From NCBI RefSeq assembly GCF_000190535.1, contig NC_015160.1:1550001-1614000 (forward strand): a DNA stretch of 64,000 bases. The letters run 5' to 3'. A model generated the notes under the pieces. The model did no database searches. It was not told where the DNA came from and worked only from the letters and a program-made list of their open reading frames with translations. Shown piece after piece: positions 55,585 to 63,138 of the stretch; within the stretch, counting starts at the first letter, position 1, and every line of letters begins with the position of its first letter. Source of the stretch: Odoribacter splanchnicus DSM 20712 (GTDB lineage Bacteria > Bacteroidota > Bacteroidia > Bacteroidales > Marinifilaceae). The translations under genes were made by a program, and so were the position numbers.

Positions 55585-55961
55585 CGATACAATTTTACCG
55601 GAGGTTCTTTACTCTCCTCCAATGCTAATCCTTCATTTTTTATCCGTTTGATAATCTCCGATTGCTTGCGCATCAACATCAAATCCGCTGCTGCAGAAAT
55701 CGACTCGAAACGCAGATCGGTTACTTCCTTTTCCAGAAGAACCCTCTCCCGATGCAGCTTTTCAGTAGAATATCCATTGGATATATACCAAATCCCTAAA
55801 AAAGTAGCAAAAAGCACAAACCGGATATTCTGCCGCAGTTTTTCTGCGAGCAGACTTCCCTCCAATACACTTTTCACCGAGGACGCCGTTTTGGCCTCCT
55901 CTTGCCTCTTCTCCTCCACCGGCACATCTTCCGTTACCTTTTTTCTACTAAAAACTCCCAT
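55581..55961 (-). CDS. ftsL: FtsL-like cell division protein
   Basis: A 126-residue bitopic protein. An N-terminal polar/charged tail (~45 residues) is followed by one membrane helix (RFVLFATFLGIWYISNGY, near 47-64) and a short coiled-coil-like periplasmic segment (LHRERVLLEKEVTDLRFES). This matches the Bacteroidetes FtsL_2 layout. The gene position between rsmH and ftsI confirms it. It links FtsQ to FtsI/FtsW. Confidence 0.85.
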   Translation of the reverse strand: MGVFSRKKVTEDVPVEEKRQEEAKTASSVKSVLEGSLLAEKLRQNIRFVLFATFLGIWYISNGYSTEKLHRERVLLEKEVTDLRFESISAAADLMLMRKQSEIIKRIKNEGLALEESKEPPVKLYR

Positions 55962-55979
55962 CTCTTTCCTTATTGTCTC

Positions 55980-56888
55980 TTAATCCTTCTTTCTCGCAAT
56001 CCGAAGCTTTGCACTCCTGGCCCGCGGATTACGCACGATTTCCTCTTCCGAGGGAACGATCACTTTCCGGTTGACCAATTCAAAGTTATGGTGTACATGA
56101 CCGAACACCAGATCCTTTTCCAATTTACCTTCCGCATTCCCGGCCTTCAAAAAATTCTTCACAATCCGATCTTCCAGAGAATGATAGGTAATAATCACCA
56201 ATCTGCCCCCCGGCTTCAATACCTCCATCGCCTGTTGCATCATCTCCTCCAAAGCTTCCAGCTCCCCGTTCACTTCTATCCGTAAAGCCTGATAGACTTT
56301 TGCCAGATATTTTTTTTCTTTCAACTTCGGAATACAAGGCAAAATAATCTGATAAAACGCCTCGGAAGTTTTTATTTCCTGATTTGCCCGGGCTTTCACG
56401 ATCAAATCCACCAACCTCCGGGCATTCTCCACCTCCCCGTAATTCCTGAAAATAGCGGTCAACTGTTCTGCATCGTAGGTATTCAGCACGGTAGCGGCTG
56501 TCAGCTTACTCCGTTGGTTCATCCTCATATCCAATTCCGCTTCGAACCGGAACGAAAATCCCCGGCCGGCTTCATCGAATTCATGAGAAGATACCCCCAA
56601 ATCCGCCAGAATGCCATCCGCTTCTTCATACCCATAATAGCGCATAAAATTACGCAAATATCTGAAATTATGATTCACAAAAATAAAACGATCATCTTCC
56701 GGCACATTAGCCAAAGCATCCTCATCCTGATCGAACCCCAGCAAACATCCCTCTGCATCCAATCGTTTCAATATCTCCCCGGAATGTCCCCCCCCCCCGA
56801 AGGTCAGATCCAGATACACACCTCCCTGCCGGATATCCAATCCATCGACAGACTCTTTCAGCAAAACCGGTACATGATATTCGGACAT
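55980..56888 (-). CDS. rsmH: 16S rRNA (cytosine-1402-N4)-methyltransferase
   Basis: A 302-residue SAM-dependent methyltransferase. It has HVPVLLKESVDGL at the start, the SAM loop DLTFGGGGHSGEIL near residue 30, ILADLGVSSHEFDEAGRGFSFRFEAELDMRMN-type signature near 95-125 and LVIITYHSLEDRIVKNFL near 235. An 11-base G run (56788-56798 on the plus strand as C) encodes the FGGGG loop. It methylates C1402 of 16S rRNA. It lies 12 bp after mraZ. Confidence 0.96.
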   Translation of the reverse strand: MSEYHVPVLLKESVDGLDIRQGGVYLDLTFGGGGHSGEILKRLDAEGCLLGFDQDEDALANVPEDDRFIFVNHNFRYLRNFMRYYGYEEADGILADLGVSSHEFDEAGRGFSFRFEAELDMRMNQRSKLTAATVLNTYDAEQLTAIFRNYGEVENARRLVDLIVKARANQEIKTSEAFYQIILPCIPKLKEKKYLAKVYQALRIEVNGELEALEEMMQQAMEVLKPGGRLVIITYHSLEDRIVKNFLKAGNAEGKLEKDLVFGHVHHNFELVNRKVIVPSEEEIVRNPRARSAKLRIARKKD

Positions 56889-56900
56889 ATCTATCGTATA

Positions 56901-57347
56901 TTAGTTTTTAAAAATTTCTTCCGCCATCATCCCTAACTCTTCTCCACTAATCGCCACCTCCTCATACACCCTGGCATCCCACACCTGTATCATCGAATCC
57001 TGCGCAGCCAACACCATTTCCTTATCGATTCCGATCTCATCCAGCATCTTCCGGGGTAGTAAAATCCGGCCATTGGTATCCATCTCTACCTCCTGCGTTC
57101 CCCGACAAAACTCCCTAAAAAAAGCCGCATGTTTAGGATCGAACAAATTCAGACGGGCACGTACCCCTGCAATCATATTTTCCCATTCCTGCAAAGGATA
57201 CATATCGATGCACTTCCCGAAGACATTTTTCCGCAAAACAAAAAACGTCTGTTGCGAAGCCACCATCACTCTCCGGAAAGAGGCAGGCACCACAACCCGA
57301 CATTTGCTATCAGCTTTACAGGTATAATCTCCGATAAATGAAGCCAT
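56901..57347 (-). CDS. mraZ: transcriptional regulator MraZ
   Basis: A 148-residue protein with two AbrB-like half-domains. The first runs through GDYTCKADSKCRVVVPASFRR and the second through EVEMDTNGRILLPRKMLDEI. MraZ is a DNA-binding repressor of the dcw operon in several bacteria. Three 10-bp repeats matching its known site type lie 94 bp upstream. It is the first gene of the cluster. Confidence 0.95.
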   Translation of the reverse strand: MASFIGDYTCKADSKCRVVVPASFRRVMVASQQTFFVLRKNVFGKCIDMYPLQEWENMIAGVRARLNLFDPKHAAFFREFCRGTQEVEMDTNGRILLPRKMLDEIGIDKEMVLAAQDSMIQVWDARVYEEVAISGEELGMMAEEIFKN

Positions 57348-57423
57348 CGTATTACCAATTAATTCTATAACAACTTATTACAAACATACACAGCTCCCGA
57401 AAACAAGAGGTGGATTTGTGATG

Positions 57424-57470
57424 TAAAGTTAGGAAATATTTCCCACTTTAAACCACTTTACCCCACTTTT
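57424..57470 (-). promoter_or_regulatory. three MraZ boxes and a weak -7 box of the dcw operon
   Basis: On the minus strand three units follow each other with an exact 10-bp step: AAAAGTGGGG (57470-57461), TAAAGTGGTT (57460-57451) and TAAAGTGGGA (57450-57441). AAAGTGG at 10-bp intervals is the site type reported for MraZ in mollicutes. TAACTTTA at 57431-57424 is a near -7 box. The boxes overlap the -33 region, so bound MraZ would block RNA polymerase. Confidence 0.8.
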
Positions 57471-57526
57471 TTATTAAAAATAACGTATTCCCAAGCAGGA
57501 CAAGTATATGAACGACGAAGTACCCA

Positions 57527-57572
57527 TATAATCCGCAAAACGAATTGTGCACAATTCGTTTTGCGGATTATA
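57527..57572. repeat. 46-bp perfect palindrome
   Basis: Each arm is 23 bp (57527-57549 and 57550-57572) with no spacer and no mismatch, centred on GTG|CAC. It begins TATAATCCGCAAAACGAATT. Could form a cruciform, a dimer binding site or a recombination site. Confidence 0.9.
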
Positions 57573-57678
57573 GTATTTGGCAACACCCGTACCCCGATTT
57601 TTAATCAGAGAACGGCTAAGCCTTTCGAAGGCTATGCTTTCCCTAAGGTTCCTCCATATATCAGCTACTATAAAATCA

Positions 57679-57766
57679 ATTTAAACCTATATTAAAACCA
57701 ATTTATCTAACTTTTAATATGGATTTAATGTGAATTTAACCTGAATTTAATCTGGATTTGAAGATA
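57679..57766 (+). repeat. eight-unit 11-bp phased A/T-rich array
   Basis: Units start every 11 bp at 57679, 57690, 57701, 57712, 57723, 57734, 57745 and 57756. The best conserved three are ATTTAATGTGA, ATTTAACCTGA and ATTTAATCTGG; the first units are more diverged. The phasing is near one helix turn. Confidence 0.75.
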
Positions 57767-57895
57767 CGAATCCCAGGCGGATCACTGAAAACAAAAGAAA
57801 AATCAAGCAAATCCTTGATAATCAGACATTAGCAGGGATTTCTTTTTTCTGGCAGATAGCAGAAAATAGCCGTTTCAAGCATATTGTTGGTGTGC

Positions 57896-57938
57896 AAATC
57901 GTGGTACATAAATCAGGCTGAAAAAAGTCCCACGATTT
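57896..57938. repeat. inverted repeat upstream of the integrase gene
   Basis: AAATCGTGG (57896-57904) and CCACGATTT (57930-57938) enclose 25 bp. It lies ~60 bp before the integrase -7 box; could bind a dimeric regulator or recombinase. Confidence 0.55.
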
Positions 57939-57996
57939 AGCTTCTTTCTCACTGATTCATAGCATTTTGCATGGTCGTACTTTGGAAGAGAATACA

Positions 57997-58004
57997 TAGT
58001 TTTG
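57997..58004 (+). promoter_or_regulatory. -7 box for the integrase gene
   Basis: TAGTTTTG fits TAnnTTTG and lies 22 bp before the ATG. No well-spaced -33 TTTG is seen. Confidence 0.55.
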
Positions 58005-58026
58005 TAACTCTAAAAACGATGTAAAA

Positions 58027-59247
58027 ATGGCTAGAAAAACCTTCAATGTGCTATTCTTTATCAAGAAAGCCAGATTATTAAAGAATGGAGAAGCACCCGT
58101 GTGCATGAGAATTACTGTAAACGGCTGTATGGTAGATGTTTTAGTAAAAAGAAGCTGTCCTGTAAATCTATGGAATCAGGCAAAAGAAAACTCCAAAGGA
58201 AAAGATCGTATGTCGGTGGAACTGAACCACTACTTGGAAATCACACGCTCTCGCATACACCAAATTTATAGAGAACTGGAATCCACAGGTAAGACTATTA
58301 CAGTCGATCTTATGAGAAAGCTATATTATGGGGTGGATGAAGATAGTAAAACGCTATTGCAAGTATTCAGAGAGCATAACGAACAAAGCCGTAAGCTAAT
58401 CGGTAAGGACTTCGTTAGTAAGACCGTTCAACGGTATGAAACCACTACCCGATATTTAGAGGAATTCATAAAGAAAGAATATCAATTATCTGATATTGCC
58501 CTAAACAACTTGGAAGCCAACTTTATTTCTAAGTTCGATGCTTTTTTGAAAATTGAAAAAGGTTGTGCGCAGAATTCAGCTATCACCCGATTGAAGAACT
58601 TGAAGAAGATTATCCGTATTGCTTTGGAAAACGACTGGATAAAGAAAGATCCGTTTGCTTACTATCGCTTCAAACTGGAAGAAACCGATCCTGAGTTCCT
58701 GACGATGGACGAGATTAAAATTATTCTTGCAAAAGAATTCACGATTAAGCGAGTAGAACAGGTACGTGACGTTTTTATCTTTTGCATTTTTACTGGATTG
58801 GCGTTCAGCGATGTGAAAGATTTATCACCCGAACACTTGGTAAAAGACAACAAAGGGGAGCTTTGGATAAGAAAGAACCGCCAAAAGACAAAAATCATGT
58901 GCAACATTCCTGTGCTGCCTGTAGCAGCTTCTATACTTGATAAATATAAGGATGTGGCAGAGTGTACCGGAAAACTTTTACCTGTATTGTGTAATCAACG
59001 CATGAACAGTTATTTGAAAGAAATTGCCGATGTGTGCGGAATTCATAAAAATCTTAGCACTCATACGGCCAGACATAGCTATGCCACTTCCGTGTGCCTT
59101 GCAAATGGCGTAAGTATGGAAAATGTAGCCAAGATGTTAGGTCATGCAGATACCAGCGTGACGAAACACTACGCACGGGTACTGGATCAGAATATTCTAA
59201 AGGATATGCAGAAAGTGAATAGCTGCTTGTCGGAATTGGCTATATAA
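58027..59247 (+). CDS. int: tyrosine recombinase (integrase) of a Bacteroides-type integrative element
   Basis: A 406-residue integrase. An N-terminal arm-binding and core-binding region (to ~210) is followed by a catalytic domain. It shows HTARHSYATS near residue 345 (His and Arg II), LGHADTSVTKHYARV near 370 (His/Trp-type position and the nucleophile Tyr) and a Lys in the beta hairpin KNRQKTKI. The first Arg box reads FTGLAFSDV, so the usual TGLR arginine is replaced, as in CTnDOT-like integrases. It is likely to move the element that begins here. It has its own promoter and a terminator follows. Confidence 0.92.
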   Translation: MARKTFNVLFFIKKARLLKNGEAPVCMRITVNGCMVDVLVKRSCPVNLWNQAKENSKGKDRMSVELNHYLEITRSRIHQIYRELESTGKTITVDLMRKLYYGVDEDSKTLLQVFREHNEQSRKLIGKDFVSKTVQRYETTTRYLEEFIKKEYQLSDIALNNLEANFISKFDAFLKIEKGCAQNSAITRLKNLKKIIRIALENDWIKKDPFAYYRFKLEETDPEFLTMDEIKIILAKEFTIKRVEQVRDVFIFCIFTGLAFSDVKDLSPEHLVKDNKGELWIRKNRQKTKIMCNIPVLPVAASILDKYKDVAECTGKLLPVLCNQRMNSYLKEIADVCGIHKNLSTHTARHSYATSVCLANGVSMENVAKMLGHADTSVTKHYARVLDQNILKDMQKVNSCLSELAI

Positions 59248-59268
59248 ATAAGGCAGTAGCCAATATAG

Positions 59269-59317
59269 AAAAAAGGATTGGGAATAATGAACTTCATTTT
59301 CTCAATCCTTTTCTTTT
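59269..59317 (+). terminator. terminator after the integrase gene
   Basis: AAAAAAGGATTG (59269-59280) pairs with CAATCCTTTTC (59303-59313) and is followed by TTTT. The loop has a second small hairpin (AATGAACTTCATT). Confidence 0.7.
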
Positions 59318-59367
59318 AAAGTAAGTTTTCCAGAACCCAATATGAAGCATTGACAAAGGTAATTTCC

Positions 59368-59469
59368 GTATTTAGCCTGTTCAAGTCCAAGCCTTCGGTT
59401 TAGATAAAAATCTTCCTCTCATTGCATTTCGAGCGTATTTTTATCTAAAGACTTGCACAGACTAAATAC
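59368..59469. repeat. nested 102-bp inverted-repeat structure
   Basis: Three concentric pairs: GTATTTAG (59368-59375) with CTAAATAC (59462-59469); CAAGTC (59382-59387) with GACTTG (59450-59455); TTTAGATAAAAAT (59399-59411) with ATTTTTATCTAAA (59437-59449). A long hairpin RNA or a protein-binding site is possible. It lies between the integrase and the HTH genes. Confidence 0.7.
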
Positions 59470-59532
59470 TTCACTGGAAAAGTCAATGATTCAAATTAAA
59501 TTCCGAAAAACAATGTTTTTGTGAGTGGCAGA

Positions 59533-59826
59533 TTATTCTTTCCAACTTTCAAAATAATGCTTTTGGAGCAGTTTATCAATATCGCTCTGGCGATAGATGA
59601 TTTTACCTTTTATCTGGATAAAGGGGATTAGCCCTGTATCTCGCCACTCTTGCAGGGTTCGCAAACTGACATTCAGTTTCTTGGAAACTTCATTATTAGA
59701 AAGAAAGCGTTCCCCGTTCAGGTGGGGCTTGTAATGCTTAACTATAGATTCAATACCGATCAGCATCGAATCAAGCGAAGAAATAAACTCTTTAATTTGC
59801 AGGGTATCTTTATTTATTAGTTCCAT
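59533..59826 (-). CDS. helix-turn-helix (excisionase-like) protein
   Basis: A 97-residue protein. The C-terminal part is a MerR/Xis-type winged HTH (FLSNNEVSKKLNVSLRTLQEWRDTGLIPFIQIKGKIIYRQSDIDKLL). The N-terminal 40 residues are helical. Proteins of this kind are excision/regulation factors in Bacteroides elements. It lies in tandem with DUF3876 and a second HTH gene, all on the minus strand, pointing towards the integrase. Confidence 0.85.
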   Translation of the reverse strand: MELINKDTLQIKEFISSLDSMLIGIESIVKHYKPHLNGERFLSNNEVSKKLNVSLRTLQEWRDTGLIPFIQIKGKIIYRQSDIDKLLQKHYFESWKE

Positions 59827-59879
59827 GACTGAAAGATTGTTTTATTGAAATATTGATTTCAAGATTGCTATATGGCTGA

Positions 59880-60173
59880 TTAGTTGCGCAGATAGTCACC
59901 AAGTGATGAAATGCTAAGTACATCTTTTGCCGGATCATAATCTACATAGAGTCGTTTGGATGCACTGGTAATAAAATACTGGCTACCATCTTGCTGTATC
60001 TCATAAGTAGCGGGTGAAGCTTGTTTAGTGGTTTCCGATACATATATAATAGAAAGAAGGTACTCTTTATCGCTCCGATAAATGATTATCGTAGGATTCA
60101 GATTAATGCTTTCCCATGTGCCTACAATGGAAAACAGATTGAAGGACGGATAATCTTCTTTAGTTCTTTTCAT
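59880..60173 (-). CDS. DUF3876-like protein
   Basis: A 97-residue protein from the ATG at 60173 (MKRTKEDYPSFNLFSIVGTWES). An upstream start at 60233 is possible, but it would overlap the preceding HTH gene more deeply. The phrases VGTWESINLNPTIIIYRSD and SPATYEIQQDGSQYFI match the DUF3876 family of Bacteroidales mobile elements. The fold is beta-rich; no function is known. It overlaps the HTH gene by 14 bp. Confidence 0.75.
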   Translation of the reverse strand: MKRTKEDYPSFNLFSIVGTWESINLNPTIIIYRSDKEYLLSIIYVSETTKQASPATYEIQQDGSQYFITSASKRLYVDYDPAKDVLSISSLGDYLRN

Positions 60174-60474
60174 AAGGCGTGGTTTGTTTGGGTGACTGAT
60201 TTTGTGTTTCACTGTCCGCAATAATTCTTTCAATATCGGAAGACTTATAATAAATCTTGCTCCCTATTTGAGAATAAGCCAGTCGCCCACTACTTCGGTA
60301 ATATTGCAGCGTTCGCTTGCTCAAGCCTAACAACAGGCACACTTCCTGACTATCCAGCCAGTTTTCTACTTTTTGAGTATGACTGCTGCACAAACTCTCT
60401 ATCCGTTTGGCAAACTCCGTGAAGCTCTCGCAGACATACGAAAATGTTCTTTTTTCGATGGTTACTACTTCCAT
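60160..60474 (-). CDS. helix-turn-helix (excisionase-like) protein
   Basis: A 104-residue protein. Residues ~38-80 form a MerR/Xis-type HTH (WLDSQEVCLLLGLSKRTLQYYRSSGRLAYSQIGSKIYYKSSDIERI). It is similar to the protein at 59533 but not a close copy. In Bacteroides elements such small pairs control excision. It is the first gene of a three-gene unit (HTH, DUF3876, HTH). Confidence 0.85.
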   Translation of the reverse strand: MEVVTIEKRTFSYVCESFTEFAKRIESLCSSHTQKVENWLDSQEVCLLLGLSKRTLQYYRSSGRLAYSQIGSKIYYKSSDIERIIADSETQNQSPKQTTPYEKN

Positions 60475-61051
60475 ACATTTAATTTTTAATGGTTAATAAA
60501 ACGTGTTGATTCTATTTTCATCGGCAAATGAAAGAAGAATCAAGAGCCGTTTTCTAAACTGTCCGAGAGTGGTATAAAAAGACTGTTTATGGCAAAATGA
60601 CACATGAATAATTTATTAGTCATAATACTCTTGCGGCACAACTATCAAAATGAATCCGAGTTAATTAATGGCGACAAGCTAAATAGATAAAAGGTAGAAT
60701 GACAGAAAAGAGAAGTTTTATATGATACATTTTTAGCATATTCGATTAATCATTACTAAAATGGGAATCATGAAAAGATTAAAGTAGTTTTTACACATGA
60801 TTTATAACCTGCGTATTAATAATAGCCATGGAAAGAGGTCAGAATAAGAATAACAAGAGGATACGGTAGAGGCAATACACGTACTTATGACTATGGTTTG
60901 GCGTGAAGTGGCTCTGCTGATAGTTACATACCCTTTTTTGTATCCCTACAAATAGGGATTGTTTTATAGAAAACACCCATTTGTATGGATTGTTTTATTT
61001 TTGAAATACAACGTACTTTGTATTCTAATAACAGGAACTACGTTCTGACCT
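60475..61051. other. 577-bp divergent region before the TetR gene
   Basis: No gene is visible. Near its right end are a hairpin (ATCCCTA-CAAA-TAGGGAT, 60942-60959), two direct copies of GGATTGTTTTAT (60956-60967 and 60987-60998, starts 31 bp apart) and the TetR operator candidate. The left 400 bp hold nothing I can assign. Confidence 0.5.
61005..61024. promoter_or_regulatory. candidate TetR operator
   Basis: AATACAA (61005-61011) and TTGTATT (61018-61024) form a palindrome with a 6-bp spacer, 28 bp before the TetR start codon. It overlaps the likely promoter, as expected for self-repression. Confidence 0.55.
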
Positions 61052-61678
61052 ATGCAAACAACAAAAGAATATACACATAAATTATTGTTGGAAACAGCAA
61101 GGAGAGCCTTTTTCAAGAAGGGCTTTAAGGCTGTGTCTATGCGTGAAATATCCAAATTGTCGGGTATCGGTCTGAGCAACATCTACAATTATTATCCTTG
61201 TAAGGACGATTTGTTGGCTGACGTGTTGCATCCGCTTTTGGAGGCGATGAACAGTATGCTGGAAGATCATAATCGCCCGGAGGCCTTTTCTTTGGATGTC
61301 TTTACCTCCGAAGAATATCATCGCTCATCCATGAAGGAGGTAATGAACATCGTAAGACGGTATCGTGAAGAATTTAAGTTACTTTTTTCATCTATCCAAG
61401 ACTCTCGTTTCAATGATTATTGGGAACAATGGATTAAAAGAAGTACAGTAATGGGTATAGAATATATGGAAGGTATGAAAAAGCTCTACCCTGATCTGCA
61501 TACCGATATTTCTCTATTCTTTATGCACTTCACCTGCTCATGGTGGGTTAATATGATGAAAGAGGTGGTGCAACATGAAGAGCTTTCCAGTGAAGAAATT
61601 GAATGTTTTATTGGTGAGTATATCCGCTTTAGCACAGGAGGCTGGAAAAGGCTCATGAATGTAAAAATAGAAAGATGA
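61052..61678 (+). CDS. TetR/AcrR-family transcriptional regulator
   Basis: A 208-residue regulator. The N-terminal HTH (residues ~13-58) contains FFKKGFKAVSMREISKLSGIGLSNIYNYYPCKDDLLADVL, the usual TetR pattern ending in YxxFxxKxxL-like YYPCKDDLL. The C-terminal ligand domain is helical and not informative. It heads the cargo unit: it overlaps the next gene by 4 bp (ATGA), so it likely controls that operon and perhaps the metal transporter further on. Confidence 0.92.
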   Translation: MQTTKEYTHKLLLETARRAFFKKGFKAVSMREISKLSGIGLSNIYNYYPCKDDLLADVLHPLLEAMNSMLEDHNRPEAFSLDVFTSEEYHRSSMKEVMNIVRRYREEFKLLFSSIQDSRFNDYWEQWIKRSTVMGIEYMEGMKKLYPDLHTDISLFFMHFTCSWWVNMMKEVVQHEELSSEEIECFIGEYIRFSTGGWKRLMNVKIER

Positions 61679-61932
61679 AAACAAATAGAAACATCCACAC
61701 ATCCTCCTGCCTACAATGCAACCCTTGTGGAAGCGGTTGTACAATTGTGGACAATCGGATTTCTTTCGTATTCGATTCGGAAAAGAAGCACTTTAGCCAT
61801 CTTCTGTTCGACCCGACACCCGTTGCTTGCATGGGCAGATGCGGCAGGTCTTGTCAAGCAGGATTTCGCTTGGTGCAGGAGGCTAAATACCGCACCACTT
61901 CGGTAGAACAACTAAAAACAATCAATATATGA
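61675..61932 (+). CDS. small Cys-rich protein of unknown function
   Basis: An 85-residue soluble protein. There are four cysteines near the start (CLQCNPCGSGC, residues 13-23) and three near the middle (ACMGRCGRSCQ). The spacing could bind a metal or Fe-S group, but I do not recognise the family. It is chained by 4-bp ATGA overlaps to both neighbours, which supports it being translated. The context (TetR regulator, ZIP transporter) suggests a metal-related role; this is inference. Confidence 0.65.
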   Translation: MKTNRNIHTSSCLQCNPCGSGCTIVDNRISFVFDSEKKHFSHLLFDPTPVACMGRCGRSCQAGFRLVQEAKYRTTSVEQLKTINI

Positions 61933-62132
61933 GTATCACCAACATCATCTGTAACGGCGAAATAACGCTTGTGCAAGGAGTAAACGGACTTTTCCTCTGC
62001 GAGGAATCGTGGGTAACACAAAGCAGAAAATCCGCTCTGCCCAGAGAGGCTTTGAACAAAGAGACTATTAGAATTAAAAAAGAATGCATCGATATTGAAC
62101 GTCCAGAGACTGATTTTCCAGACTTAACTTAG
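61929..62132 (+). CDS. small protein of unknown function
   Basis: A 67-residue hydrophilic protein with three cysteines (NIICNGE, LFLCEES, KKECID). The start overlaps the preceding stop by 4 bp. It is not similar to any family I can name. A strong terminator follows at 62183, so the TetR, Cys-rich and this gene form one unit. Confidence 0.55.
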   Translation: MSITNIICNGEITLVQGVNGLFLCEESWVTQSRKSALPREALNKETIRIKKECIDIERPETDFPDLT

Positions 62133-62182
62133 TAACAGATGTATGAAACATCCCATTTTTAATAATAATAATTCATCGTATC

Positions 62183-62220
62183 AAGCGAGTCGCCTGCAAA
62201 GAGCGACTCGCTTTGTTTTT
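62183..62220 (+). terminator. terminator ending the TetR unit
   Basis: AAGCGAGTCGC (62183-62193) and GCGACTCGCTT (62203-62213) are perfect 11-bp arms around a 9-base loop, followed by TGTTTTT. Confidence 0.85.
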
Positions 62221-62276
62221 GAACAAAATAGATTTTCGTTCTCTTTTGAAGTACTAACTCCCAATCTGTCATAGCC

Positions 62277-63092
62277 ATGTCACAACAAGTATTTGTTCCA
62301 TTTCTTCTGACACTGTTTGCCGGTATATCCACCGGCATAGGCAGTGCCATTGCTTTTTTCGCCAAACGCACCAACACGTCGTTTCTTTCTCTATCGCTGG
62401 GCTTTTCGGCGGGAGTCATGATTTATGTATCGTTTGTCGAACTGTTTACCTCTTCCGTGCAAACACTTGTGGAGATGCACGGCAAATCAGAAGGAACGTT
62501 TTATGCCACGCTCTCTTTCTTCGGGGGTATCGTGTTGATATTGCTCATCGACAAGCTAATTCCTCGCTACGAGAATCCGCATGAAATGCACCGGGTGGAA
62601 GAAATGAGTGAAAAAGCGAAAATACAATTAGACGTGAAGCCCAAATTGCTACGTGTTGGCATGGTAACAGCCTTGGTGCTGGCTATCCACAATTTCCCGG
62701 AGGGTATGGTTACGTTTCTTGCTGCCCTAAAGGATGTGAACATTGCCATACCCATTGCCATCGCCATTGCCATACACAACATACCGGAGGGTATTTCGGT
62801 ATCCGTTCCTGTTTTTTACGCTACAGGCAACCGCAAGAAAGCCTTTTGGTTCTCGTTTTTGTCTGGATTGGCAGAGCCGGTGGGAGCCGTCATAGGCTAT
62901 CTCGTGCTGGCTCCGTTCCTCGACGACAATGTGTTCGGCATCATCTTCGGCATGATTGCTGGCATCATGGTATTTATCTCGCTCGATGAGCTGTTACCCG
63001 CAGCTGAAGAATACGGTAAGCACCACCATGCCATCTACGGTTTGGTGGTAGGCATGGCGGTCATGGCACTAAGCCTGCTGATGCTGGGTTAG
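62277..63092 (+). CDS. zupT: ZIP-family metal transporter (ZupT-like)
   Basis: A 271-residue protein with eight membrane helices. Helix 4 has HNFPEG (near residue 140) and helix 5 has HNIPEG (near residue 165), the metal-binding pair of ZIP proteins. A cytoplasmic loop with several charged residues (near 105-120) lies before them. It takes up zinc and possibly other divalent ions into the cell. It is the first gene after the terminator and starts a second unit with the His-rich peptide and the methyltransferase. Confidence 0.93.
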   Translation: MSQQVFVPFLLTLFAGISTGIGSAIAFFAKRTNTSFLSLSLGFSAGVMIYVSFVELFTSSVQTLVEMHGKSEGTFYATLSFFGGIVLILLIDKLIPRYENPHEMHRVEEMSEKAKIQLDVKPKLLRVGMVTALVLAIHNFPEGMVTFLAALKDVNIAIPIAIAIAIHNIPEGISVSVPVFYATGNRKKAFWFSFLSGLAEPVGAVIGYLVLAPFLDDNVFGIIFGMIAGIMVFISLDELLPAAEEYGKHHHAIYGLVVGMAVMALSLLMLG

Positions 63093-63138
63093 CAAGAAGA
63101 AGTAATATAGAAACAATAAATAAAAAACAGAAAAAGAT

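Larger units (their letters stand above)
57348..58026. other. 679-bp junction between the dcw cluster and the integrative element
   Basis: Holds the mraZ control region, a 46-bp palindrome, an 11-bp-phased repeat array, an inverted repeat and the integrase promoter. No gene is visible. The left end of the element probably lies between the palindrome and the integrase; the exact attachment site cannot be fixed without an empty-site sequence. Confidence 0.55.

Noticed and set aside
40719..57347. Absence of murF and ddl from the dcw cluster as a sign of gene loss
   Set aside because: These genes commonly lie outside the cluster in Bacteroidetes, so absence here is ordinary.
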